Shown here piece after piece: positions 1 to 7,195 of a stretch of DNA of 31,257 nt. The notes beneath the pieces were generated by a model that saw only the letters and a list, made by a program, of their open reading frames with translations, was not told the origin of the DNA and did no database searches. Every line of letters starts with the position of its first letter. Position 1 is the stretch's first letter. A program made the translations under genes and the position numbers. The stretch is from an uncultured Treponema sp. (GTDB lineage Bacteria > Spirochaetota > Spirochaetia > Treponematales > Treponemataceae): contig CALFIX010000054.1 in assembly GCA_937877515.1 (NCBI GenBank), positions 1-31,257 on the forward strand, read 5' to 3'.

Positions 1-78
1 ATCTGAATTCTTCCCCAGGTGTCAGAGTGTCCTAAATGTATTTGGAACGGACAGCACACTAAAAAAAGATAGATTTTT

Positions 79-1041
79 ATGTTAAAATTACTCGTAATGC
101 TTACACTTTCTGCTTATTATCAAAACATTTTTAATGCGAAAACGTACAAGCTTGCCATAGATGCAGGATGCACTTGCCCAAACCGGGATGGCACAAAAGC
201 TTTTGGAGGCTGCATATTCTGTTCAGAAAATGGTAGCGGAGACTTTGCCCAATGCCGTACTCTCCCCGTAGCGGAGCAAATAAAAAAAGCTAAGCTTCTT
301 GTAGAAGACAAAATAAAAGGTCGCAGCAGAACACGTACAGGAAAATACATTGCCTACTTTCAAAACTTTACGTCCACTTACGGAGACTCAGCTTTCCTCA
401 TAAAAAAATATCACGAAGCCTTAAATGCTCCAGACGTTGTAGGCTTAGCCATTGCAACACGCCCTGACTGCCTTAAAGACGACATCTTAACAGAATTAGC
501 TTGTCTTGCAGAAACCACATTTATTCAGCTTGAACTTGGACTTCAAACATGTAGCGAAAACTCAGGCAACTTTATAAACAGATGTTTTTCTAACGAAGAC
601 TACATTAACGCAGTAAAACGTATACAAAACGCAAATTCTAAAATTCATATAGTAACGCATTTAATTTTTGGCTTACCTAACGAAAACGAAAAAGATATGT
701 TAGAAAGTGTAAACTTTGTTTTAAATGTAAACTCTACATCTGCTGCAACAGACTCAGAAACACCTTTTGGCATAAAAATTACTTGCCTTTATGTTTTAAA
801 AAACACAAAGCTAGCATTCCTTTATACACAAGGACTTTACACACCTCTTACAGAAGAAAAATATTTTTCTCTTTTACAAAAAGCACTTTTACTTTTACCG
901 GAAAACTGCGTTCTTCATCGCCTCACCGGTGACCCGCCTAAAAAACTCTTACTCGCCCCTGACTGGCCAAAAGACAAAAAGCACGTACTAAACAAGCTTA
1001 ACCAACTTCTTTCTTACATACAAGTTTTTCATTTAAGTTAA
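79..1041 (+). CDS. YtqA/YhcC-like radical SAM protein (TIGR01212 family)
   Basis: A 320-residue radical SAM protein. The cluster-binding cysteines are C33, C45 and C48 in the family-typical arrangement CPNRDGT...GGCIFC, followed by SENGSGDF, which closely resembles Bacillus YtqA. Downstream blocks LELGLQT and THLIFGLPNE match the later SAM-binding strands of Elp3-like radical SAM enzymes. The substrate of the family is not settled, so only the enzyme class is firm. The start at 79 has no clear Shine-Dalgarno. ATG 97 is an alternative that still leaves a full family N-terminus (LSAYYQNIF before the cysteine motif). The gene lies 36 nt before the next gene and may be the tail of an operon entering from upstream. 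Confidence 0.85.
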   Translation: MLKLLVMLTLSAYYQNIFNAKTYKLAIDAGCTCPNRDGTKAFGGCIFCSENGSGDFAQCRTLPVAEQIKKAKLLVEDKIKGRSRTRTGKYIAYFQNFTSTYGDSAFLIKKYHEALNAPDVVGLAIATRPDCLKDDILTELACLAETTFIQLELGLQTCSENSGNFINRCFSNEDYINAVKRIQNANSKIHIVTHLIFGLPNENEKDMLESVNFVLNVNSTSAATDSETPFGIKITCLYVLKNTKLAFLYTQGLYTPLTEEKYFSLLQKALLLLPENCVLHRLTGDPPKKLLLAPDWPKDKKHVLNKLNQLLSYIQVFHLS

Positions 1042-1077
1042 ATTAAAAATTTGCCGAAAGTATTATTGGAGGATAGT

Positions 1078-2376
1078 ATGTTTAACAAAAAAAATCTTAG
1101 CACTTGTGTAGCAGCTTTATTTATATCACTTGGTATTTATGCACAAACTTCTCAAACCTATACAACAACATCTGGCCTTTTTCGCACAGACGTAGACAAC
1201 TTTATGAACGTAACAGCATGGGAAGCTGTAGATTTTAGTCAGACTGAAAAAAATACCTTAATCTTTGCAGACTTAAATTCTTCTAGCATAAGCTTTGGTT
1301 ATGCAAAAGAGTTTTCTTCTCTCTATTTTGGAACATATATTGGCGGAGCCTTACCCCGCTTTACAGAAGCAAGCTATGCAACCACTGACTACCAGGTAAA
1401 CGTAATAGCATACGGCTTTAGCGAAAGCACAACAGCCATAAGAACAGCTTTAGATTTAGGCACTTACGAGTTTCCTTCAATTTCTACAGACTCTAACTAT
1501 CTAAACGCAAGTCTGCTTTTTGGCTTAAGCAATCTTGGCATAAAACTTGGTGCAGCATATACACCGTCTTATATTTATGCAGAAAAAATTTCTCTTTCAT
1601 CTGGCGAAACAGAAGCTTTTTATTTAAAGGATGCTCAAGAAATAAGCCCTTATTTAGAGGCTGGTCTTAATTTAAATAACATCATACTGCCATACTTTGG
1701 TGCAAGCTTTAAAAAACGTAAAGCTACCACTGTTGTAAGCAATTCTTCAAATTCTTACGCAACATATTCAGGAGCAAACATTCTATCAGGGTATGCCGGA
1801 ACAAAACTAAACATAGACACAGATGGTTCTTACATGCAAAGCATAAACGTATTTGCAGATTACGACTATTACTTCTATCCAACATACACTTATGAAAGTT
1901 CTACAGAAATCAGAAATAACTCACAAGCAGAACAAGATGCCGTTTTCTCTATAAGCTACAGAGGAGAATACGCTGTAAACGAAAATCTTCTCTTAGCTTT
2001 TAGTCCTTCTCTTCCTGTATATTTTGTATACACAAAAGACTCTTCTCAAGTTGAGACAACACTTTCAACTTCTCCAGCAATTGCTTTTGCTCTTAAATAT
2101 ACCTTTATTCCAGAAACTCTCTGCTTAAACCTTGGCTCAACGCTAAAAGCAGGAAGCCTTGCAAGTTATAATCTGGATCAGGTTTTCAACACTTCGTCAC
2201 AGGCAAGCATAACTGTATTTGGTGGCACTTATTCAACAGACTTCCACGCAGGTCTTTGTTGGAATATTACAAAACAGTTAACTATAGACACAGGCTTTAG
2301 CTTTGCTTCTACTTCATCTAGCACAACAAGCGTTTGGAGCGGTTCTATGGGAGCCCAAGTAGAAGTCAAATTCTAA
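1078..2376 (+). CDS. Secreted, probably outer-membrane beta-barrel-like protein, unknown function
   Basis: I chose the start at ATG 1078, not the in-frame TTG at 1051, because GGAGG lies at 1068-1072 with a 5-nt spacer and the protein then begins with a clean Sec signal (MFNKKNLSTCVAALFISLGIYAQ, probable cleavage after A-Q near residue 23). The mature part of about 410 residues is rich in Ser, Thr, Tyr and alternating polar/hydrophobic strands such as SINVFADYDYYFYP, and it ends in VEVKF. A C-terminal aromatic residue on a final amphipathic strand is typical of outer-membrane barrels. There is no lipobox. I do not recognise a family; treponemal genomes carry many such barrel-like proteins. 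A strong terminator follows directly. Confidence 0.75.
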   Translation: MFNKKNLSTCVAALFISLGIYAQTSQTYTTTSGLFRTDVDNFMNVTAWEAVDFSQTEKNTLIFADLNSSSISFGYAKEFSSLYFGTYIGGALPRFTEASYATTDYQVNVIAYGFSESTTAIRTALDLGTYEFPSISTDSNYLNASLLFGLSNLGIKLGAAYTPSYIYAEKISLSSGETEAFYLKDAQEISPYLEAGLNLNNIILPYFGASFKKRKATTVVSNSSNSYATYSGANILSGYAGTKLNIDTDGSYMQSINVFADYDYYFYPTYTYESSTEIRNNSQAEQDAVFSISYRGEYAVNENLLLAFSPSLPVYFVYTKDSSQVETTLSTSPAIAFALKYTFIPETLCLNLGSTLKAGSLASYNLDQVFNTSSQASITVFGGTYSTDFHAGLCWNITKQLTIDTGFSFASTSSSTTSVWSGSMGAQVEVKF

Positions 2377-2399
2377 AAATTTAAAAATTATTTTAAGAG

Positions 2400-2464
2400 A
2401 TCTGTAGATTTTAAATGTTCTATATGCTACTTTCTAGTTCATGCAAAATCTACAGATTTTTTTT
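2400..2464 (+). terminator. Rho-independent terminator after the barrel-like gene
   Basis: A perfect 13-bp inverted repeat, ATCTGTAGATTTT at 2400-2412 and AAAATCTACAGAT at 2445-2457, runs straight into eight T residues at 2457-2464. The loop is about 32 nt and can fold further (ATG/CAT). It is 24 nt downstream of the stop codon at 2376. Unusually, the right arm and T-tract contain the first codons of the next open frame (ATG 2441). Confidence 0.75.
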
Positions 2465-3652
2465 GCCTATAAAGTAGATTCTAAAAACTCTCTAGTAACA
2501 TTTATGTTTACCCCTGGAGAATTTTCTCTTGATTTTTCAAAAATAAAAAGCGTCACTGTAAAAGGCTCTTTTACCGGTTGGAAGAATTTAGAAAACTTTA
2601 AAATGACCGTTACCACTTTAAAGGAAGCTTTTGGAACTTTAAAAGCAGTACACATTACAAGAAAAAATCGTAAACTTTTAAGTTCTGCAGCCTTATATTT
2701 AGACACACCCGTTTTTACACTAACAAAGAAAACTTCAGAAGTAAATATTCCAGGCAATACGGGGTTTCCAGAATTTAAGTTTGAAGTAGTTTTTAAGGAT
2801 AACACCATAATAGAACCATCGCTTAGCTCGCTTGCAAAAAAATCAAAAACACCTTGCATAATGACAAACATGCTTCTTATTACACAAAAACTAAATCATT
2901 CTCAAAAAAAGCATCTAAAAAAAACAATAAAACAAACTTCCAGGGCAGAACCCTTAGCTTCATTTAATTTAAAAAAACAAAGCGAAAGAGACCTCCTTGC
3001 AAACACACGGAGTGTCCCCGGAACAAAAAACCTTTACCGCGGTTACCATCCATATAAAAAAAGCCGGCCGGAATTTGACACCGAAGACACTCGCATTAAT
3101 CTTGTAAACGAATATTTAAAAGCTCACAAAATACAAAGCTTAATAACACTCTGCGGAAATGAAGCTCTAGACCCATCTATTGGAGAAACTGTTAGTCCTT
3201 ATGTACAAAGTATTCAGCAAAAAAACAATCAGTGCTTTATAGACACAAGTTACGAAACAGTTTACTTTAATTCGCCTAGTGCAGAATATGGAGAAACCGT
3301 TGCACAAATTGTACGCTTCATACTTAATCATCCTTCTCCATATTACATTCATTGTAGACTAGGAAGCGACCGCACCGGCACAATGAGTTCCATACTTGCA
3401 AGCCTTTGTGGTGCCACTTGGGAACAAATTGCAAACGACTACGAAAAAACAAGCAACATGGGCATTATGGAAGTTCGCAACGCAGAACTTTTAGCCTACA
3501 GCTTTAAGCACATGCTAGGTGAACATCCAAAAAATATTTCAAATCTAAAAGAAGCTGTTCGAAGTCATTTTATAAACGGCGGTTATCTTACACCTGAAGA
3601 GCTTGATGAACTTTCTTTTAAGCTTTGTCTGGACGAAACTGCAAAAAACTGA
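2441..3652 (+). CDS. E-set/CBM48-like domain plus tyrosine-phosphatase-like domain protein
   Basis: A 403-residue protein with two recognisable parts. Residues ~16-125 look like an isoamylase-N/CBM48 E-set fold: strand VTFMFTP, then VTVKGSFTGWKN (compare V-GSFNGW in glycogen-binding modules), then FKFEVVFKDN. Residues ~190-400 are a tyrosine/dual-specificity phosphatase-like domain with the P-loop HC305RLGSDR311TG, so both the nucleophilic Cys and the Arg of CX5R are present. No signal peptide is seen, so it is probably cytoplasmic. ATG 2441 lies inside the preceding terminator and has no Shine-Dalgarno; ATG 2504 is possible but would cut the first E-set strand. Substrate unknown. The architecture recalls eukaryotic glucan phosphatases, but the P-loop is not the CxAGxGR type. 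Confidence 0.72.
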   Translation: MQNLQIFFAYKVDSKNSLVTFMFTPGEFSLDFSKIKSVTVKGSFTGWKNLENFKMTVTTLKEAFGTLKAVHITRKNRKLLSSAALYLDTPVFTLTKKTSEVNIPGNTGFPEFKFEVVFKDNTIIEPSLSSLAKKSKTPCIMTNMLLITQKLNHSQKKHLKKTIKQTSRAEPLASFNLKKQSERDLLANTRSVPGTKNLYRGYHPYKKSRPEFDTEDTRINLVNEYLKAHKIQSLITLCGNEALDPSIGETVSPYVQSIQQKNNQCFIDTSYETVYFNSPSAEYGETVAQIVRFILNHPSPYYIHCRLGSDRTGTMSSILASLCGATWEQIANDYEKTSNMGIMEVRNAELLAYSFKHMLGEHPKNISNLKEAVRSHFINGGYLTPEELDELSFKLCLDETAKN

Positions 3653-3921
3653 GCATTAATCTTTACGTTAAACAGCATACTAATAATGTACCCGCTTTTC
3701 GCGGCTTTGGTCTTTCAGACTGGCTTTGCCACCGCTCCAATCGGGCGTAAGTTTAACCGAATCTTTAAGCCAAATAAATAACAGATTTTTCTTTAGATTA
3801 TGCTTAAAAAAAAACTAAATGTTGTCTAATTTAAAGTTTTAGTTAAGCCTCCATACTCACAATTACAGGTAGTGTTAAAAGTTCATAAAAATTTTCCAAG
3901 CGTATCATAAGGAGAATGAAC
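3653..3921. other. Intergenic region with dispersed repeat copy A
   Basis: This 269-nt gap has no credible gene. Its left half (3663-3755) is copy A of an intergenic repeat. It starts with TTACGTTAAACAG (3663-3675) and ends with a 36-bp segment (3720-3755) that matches 5910-5945 on the opposite strand at 31 of 36 positions. A small CCGC/GCGG hairpin lies near 3691-3704. The right half is AT-rich and presumably holds the promoter of the lipoprotein gene. I could not place a convincing -35/-10 pair. It ends with AAGGAG at 3909-3914. Confidence 0.6.
3663..3755 (+). repeat. Dispersed intergenic repeat, copy A
   Basis: The ends are conserved with copy B (5910-6005, minus): 13 of 13 identical at TTACGTTAAACAG and 31 of 36 identical in the block that begins CTGGCTT-GCCACC and ends GGCGTA-GTTTA. 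The middle 44 nt have diverged. The spacing between the two blocks is nearly equal in both copies (44 and 47 nt), which argues against chance. Confidence 0.65.
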
Positions 3922-5862
3922 ATGAAACGCTGCTTTCTTTTATTTTCAATTCTGCTCTCTGCAGGTTTTCTTACTGCATGTACAAACGATTTAGCTTCGA
4001 CTTCAACTAATTCCAGTTCTTCAGGCACATCCTACAGCTCTTCTACTACAACATTAACCACAACAACAGCCTCAGAAGAAGCAAGCTGGTCTTACTCTTC
4101 TTCCAATCCAGTTTATGAAGTAAGTGCAGACACACTTTCTTTAACAATAAGCGGTTTAAGTGCCGGTCAAACAGTTTACCTTACAAAAACAAACCCAACT
4201 TCCAGCACATTAAATTCTTCTTACACGCAATATGTTTCCAGTGCTTCTAACCTCAGCCTGTACACAAACAGCTCTTCATCAAGTTCAAGCTCTACGGTTT
4301 CTCAAAGTTCTTCCGGACCAAGCCATAACCACTTCAGCCCTTCTCAAACTTTTTCTCGTTACGAAACTCTTTCTTCTTCTGATTCCGGTACATCCCGCTC
4401 AGTTAATTCAATTACAAGCGGAACAAAGGTAACTCAGCTTAATCTTACAGAAAATGACATTGGCTCTGCAACTAAAGAACTCTATATAGATGCAGACTCA
4501 AATATTTCTACGTATGCTCTTGCAACAGCAACATTAAGAGCTGTTGGAGACTACTGCTATGTTTGGGTTATAAATGGCTACTACGATGGCGACAGTACCT
4601 CACAGTCTTACACATCAAACAGTTACTCTACAAGCAGTGCAAGTTCTTATACAACAACCACAGATGAACAAATTACAGAAGAAATTGCCCAAAGCTTTGC
4701 AGAAAAATTTGATGCAATGTACGGAATGATTCGCTACATATTTGGTAACGAAAGCGACGAAATTTTTTACACCTATACAAACGGAACCTTTAGCACTGCC
4801 AGCATGGACTATTTAAGCGACACCGGCACAATGGTTAACATTGTAGTTTATGACATTGGTGCCGACCATTCTTCCAGCGACTCTACCGGTGTAGTTGGTT
4901 ACTTTTATGCAAAAGATTACTACCCGAACGGACAGCATATTTACACACTTTCCGGAGGTTCCACCTACAGTTCTTCCAGTGCATTAAACGCTTCTAACGA
5001 AGGAAAATATTTTTACATAGACGCTTATTATTCTGTTGATTACACAAGCATGGTTTATTCAACCCTTGCACATGAGTTTCAGCACATGGTTAACTGGGGC
5101 GTTAAATACATGGATCAAGACTTAAGCAGCGGAACTGCATATAACGAAATGCTTTCTATGCTTTGTGAAGACATAATGTACAACTACTTAAACAGCCTAG
5201 ACTCTGAAAACTTTACAGAAGATGATGCTCCATTTGCACGTCTTCCTCTTTTTGAAGCCGGTTACCGCAAAGTTGGCTTAGAATACCGTTCTAGTTCTAC
5301 TGAATATATTTTGGAAAGCTATTCAAATAATTATGCCTTCGGTGCCTGGGTAATAAGACAATTTGGTGGAGTAAAAATTCTTCAGCAGATGTCCAGCAAT
5401 GCTTATGTAGACACAGATTCCATAGTACAGGCAGTTAACTCGGTTAACGGCACAGACTATACAATAGACAAGCTTCTTTACATGTACACACAGGCCTTAG
5501 TTTATTCTTGCAACCTTACAAATTATACGGTACCAACATTTAATACTTCGTATGAAAGCGGAGCTTCCCTTACATATACTTCAGACGACAGCACATTAAC
5601 TTATGGTTACCCGATAAAAGCATTGGACTTATGGGACTTAGAAACACTTTTACCAGAAACGTATGACAGTGTTTCTGATTCCAGCTATTACACTTTTACA
5701 GGTCCAATACTTTATAGCTACAATGCCCAGTATGACATACGCCCTTATGGTGAAGTTTTAACAGAACTTGGCACAGTAGACGAAAACGACACAGATGTAA
5801 CTATAACATTTGGCGCTACAACAGTTTATGAAAATGAGCATATTTACATCTTAGTAGAATAA
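3922..5862 (+). CDS. M30-like zinc metalloprotease lipoprotein
   Basis: ATG 3922 is preferred over ATG 3916 because AAGGAG (3909-3914) is then 7 nt away. The product (646 residues) has a lipoprotein signal, MKRCFLLFSILLSAGFLTAC, with the lipobox cysteine at residue 20. A long Ser/Thr-rich low-complexity linker covers residues ~24-160. The catalytic zinc motif is H384-E385-F-Q-H388 in AHEFQHMVNW. NE409MLSMLCEDI lies 25 residues downstream and would supply the third ligand. This layout matches the M30 (hyicolysin-like) peptidase group. It is expected to sit on the cell surface or in the periplasm and degrade host or dietary protein; the substrate is unknown. It stands alone between two inverted copies of an intergenic repeat. 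Confidence 0.8.
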   Translation: MKRCFLLFSILLSAGFLTACTNDLASTSTNSSSSGTSYSSSTTTLTTTTASEEASWSYSSSNPVYEVSADTLSLTISGLSAGQTVYLTKTNPTSSTLNSSYTQYVSSASNLSLYTNSSSSSSSSTVSQSSSGPSHNHFSPSQTFSRYETLSSSDSGTSRSVNSITSGTKVTQLNLTENDIGSATKELYIDADSNISTYALATATLRAVGDYCYVWVINGYYDGDSTSQSYTSNSYSTSSASSYTTTTDEQITEEIAQSFAEKFDAMYGMIRYIFGNESDEIFYTYTNGTFSTASMDYLSDTGTMVNIVVYDIGADHSSSDSTGVVGYFYAKDYYPNGQHIYTLSGGSTYSSSSALNASNEGKYFYIDAYYSVDYTSMVYSTLAHEFQHMVNWGVKYMDQDLSSGTAYNEMLSMLCEDIMYNYLNSLDSENFTEDDAPFARLPLFEAGYRKVGLEYRSSSTEYILESYSNNYAFGAWVIRQFGGVKILQQMSSNAYVDTDSIVQAVNSVNGTDYTIDKLLYMYTQALVYSCNLTNYTVPTFNTSYESGASLTYTSDDSTLTYGYPIKALDLWDLETLLPETYDSVSDSSYYTFTGPILYSYNAQYDIRPYGEVLTELGTVDENDTDVTITFGATTVYENEHIYILVE

Positions 5863-6043
5863 ACTTACACAGGCCTGCTTCGCCCCTTACGCATGGCATA
5901 TTTTTCCAATAAACCTACGCCTGATTGTAGTGGTGGCGAAGCCAGGCGCCTAGGATCAAGTTTTACGTTGCGGTAGCGAATGTTTATTTTTTCTGTTTAA
6001 CGTAAGACCCCTTCTTTTCGCGTCTTGTGCCGTCCAAAAATAC
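5863..6043. other. Intergenic region with dispersed repeat copy B and a GC-rich inverted repeat
   Basis: This gap downstream of the lipoprotein gene has no gene. AGGCCTGCTTCGCC (5871-5884) is nearly complementary to GGCGAAGCCAGGCGCCT (5935-5951), giving a long hairpin that could end lipoprotein transcription, although no T-tract follows. The block 5910-6005 is repeat copy B. The word GCGGTAGCGAA at 5970-5980 recurs at 15920-15930. Confidence 0.55.
5910..6005 (-). repeat. Dispersed intergenic repeat, copy B (inverted relative to copy A)
   Basis: Read on the minus strand, it has the same two conserved blocks in the same order and at nearly the same spacing as copy A at 3663-3755: 13/13 and 31/36 identities. 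The pair forms inverted repeats about 2.1 kb apart that enclose only the M30-like lipoprotein gene. Confidence 0.65.
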
Positions 6044-6078
6044 TAGACAATTCACTTGTATGCCTATATAATTAAAGT
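6044..6078 (+). promoter_or_regulatory. Leaderless promoter of rsmI
   Basis: -35 TAGACA at 6044-6049, a 17-bp spacer and -10 TATAAT at 6067-6072. The GTG start at 6079 is 6 nt after the -10, which is where transcription should begin. There is no Shine-Dalgarno. Confidence 0.65.
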
Positions 6079-6786
6079 GTGTCAGAGCTTTACATTGTTG
6101 GTACTCCCATAGGAAACCTTGGCGACATTACCATGCGTGCATTAGAAACATTTAGAACTGTAGATGTTGTTGCCGCAGAAGATACAAGGCACACTTTGGA
6201 GCTCTTAAACCATTTTGAAATAAAAAAACCGCTTATAAGCTGCCGTGCCCAAAATGAAGCCTTTGCTTCAGAAAAAATTATTAAGCTTTTAGATGAAGGG
6301 CAAACTGTAGCTTATGCAAGCGATGCGGGAACCCCTGGCATTAGTGACCCGGGAGCCTGTCTTGCAGGTCTTGCAAGGCTTGCAGGACATAAAGTTGTAC
6401 CTATTCCAGGGCCGAGTGCTTTTGCAACTTTAGTAAGTGTTGCTGGACAAGGCGGCAAAACACTTATTTTTGAAGGTTTTCTTTCGCCAAAGCCTGGTAG
6501 AAGGAGAAGCCGCCTAAAAGAGCTTATGGCTACGGACGACGCAATAATTTTATACGAAAGTCCGTTCCGTATAGTTAAGCTTTTAACGGATATTACCGAT
6601 ATAGAAGCTGAACGACGTGTAGTTGTGGGGCGAGAGCTTACCAAACTGCATGAAGAAATTACCGAAGGAACTGCCCGCGAAGTGTTAGAAGACTACCAAG
6701 CCCGCAGTAAAATTCTTGGAGAATTTGCAGTTTTTATTTCTGGTAAGAAAAAAGCTAAACTTTCTGAAGAAAGTTCCGATAATTAA
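6079..6786 (+). CDS. rsmI: 16S rRNA (cytidine-1402 2'-O)-methyltransferase RsmI
   Basis: A 235-residue SAM-dependent enzyme that methylates the ribose of C1402 in the decoding centre of 16S rRNA. Family landmarks are all present: VGTPIGNLGDITMRALE (residues 7-23), AAEDTRHT (32-39), SDAGTPGISDPG (81-92), PGPSAF and FEGFLSPKPGRR. The start is a GTG, fixed by the MSELYIVGTPIGN N-terminus typical of the family. The length is slightly short because the C-terminal tail is brief, ending in a Lys/Glu-rich segment. No Shine-Dalgarno is present; a near-consensus promoter sits so close that the mRNA is probably leaderless. flgM follows after 13 nt, so the two may be co-transcribed. Confidence 0.93.
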   Translation: MSELYIVGTPIGNLGDITMRALETFRTVDVVAAEDTRHTLELLNHFEIKKPLISCRAQNEAFASEKIIKLLDEGQTVAYASDAGTPGISDPGACLAGLARLAGHKVVPIPGPSAFATLVSVAGQGGKTLIFEGFLSPKPGRRRSRLKELMATDDAIILYESPFRIVKLLTDITDIEAERRVVVGRELTKLHEEITEGTAREVLEDYQARSKILGEFAVFISGKKKAKLSEESSDN

Positions 6787-6799
6787 GGAGAGGCAGGTT

Positions 6800-7087
6800 A
6801 TGATGATAGACAAAATTTCTGGGGTAAACCCAATTAACAACATTCAGAGTTCTAAACGCTTATCTCAGACAGGAAGCGTAAAAGCTGGTTCTGACGAAAT
6901 CAACGTTTCTGATGAGGCTAAAGCTCTTAGTGACGCCTATTATCTCAATAAGGTTGCCGAAGAAACTCCAGATGTTCGTGCAGATTTAGTAGAGCAGGTA
7001 AAGCTTAAAATTCAAGACCCTAACTACTTAAGTGAAGCAAATATTGCATCTGCTGCAGACCGCATCTTAAGCGCATACGGTTTTTAA
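6800..7087 (+). CDS. flgM: Anti-sigma-28 factor FlgM
   Basis: A 95-residue protein that binds the flagellar sigma factor FliA (sigma-28) and holds late flagellar genes off until the hook-basal body is complete. The disordered N-terminus carries KISGVNPI and a Ser/Gly/Asp stretch. The C-terminal sigma-binding helices are visible as VRADLVEQVKLKIQDPNY and EANIASAADRIL. The start at ATG 6800 (or the adjacent ATG 6803) follows a strong AAGGAGAGG at 6785-6793; an in-frame start at 6716 would overlap rsmI and add unrelated residues. This is evidence for motility. No sigma-28 promoter was identified in front of it. Confidence 0.88.
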   Translation: MMIDKISGVNPINNIQSSKRLSQTGSVKAGSDEINVSDEAKALSDAYYLNKVAEETPDVRADLVEQVKLKIQDPNYLSEANIASAADRILSAYGF

Positions 7088-7127
7088 TCGAATTTGAGCT
7101 GAACTATGTTCTTTTAGGGCATACAAA

Positions 7128-7169
7128 GGGCGGGGGCCTATAAAAAAGGGCTTTCCCGTCTTTTTTTTT
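7128..7169 (+). terminator. Probable terminator between flgM and the ADH-like gene
   Basis: An imperfect GC-rich hairpin (GGGCGGGGGCC pairing with GGGCTTTCCCGTC, with an AT loop) is followed by nine T residues at 7161-7169. It lies 40 nt after flgM and 27 nt before the next start codon. Confidence 0.6.
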
Positions 7170-7195
7170 ACACAAATACTGTAAAGAAGGATATT

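Noticed and set aside
1..78. Possible C-terminus of an upstream gene, frame 1, ending CPKCIWNGQHTKKR at a TAG (70-72)
   Set aside because: The zinc-ribbon-like tail looks coding, but a TGA at 4-6 interrupts the frame and too little is visible to call a gene; frame 2 is also open to 85.
1051..1077. TTG start for the barrel-like protein
   Set aside because: The Shine-Dalgarno GGAGG lies downstream of it and fits ATG 1078, which gives a normal signal peptide.
2467..2871. Minus-strand 134-codon frame inside the phosphatase gene
   Set aside because: It lies antisense to a domain-bearing gene and has no ribosome site or recognisable family.
3683..3760. Structured RNA or tRNA in the GC-richer patch
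   Set aside because: The GC-rich patch is explained by the dispersed repeat; only 4-bp stems can be drawn and no tRNA landmarks are present.
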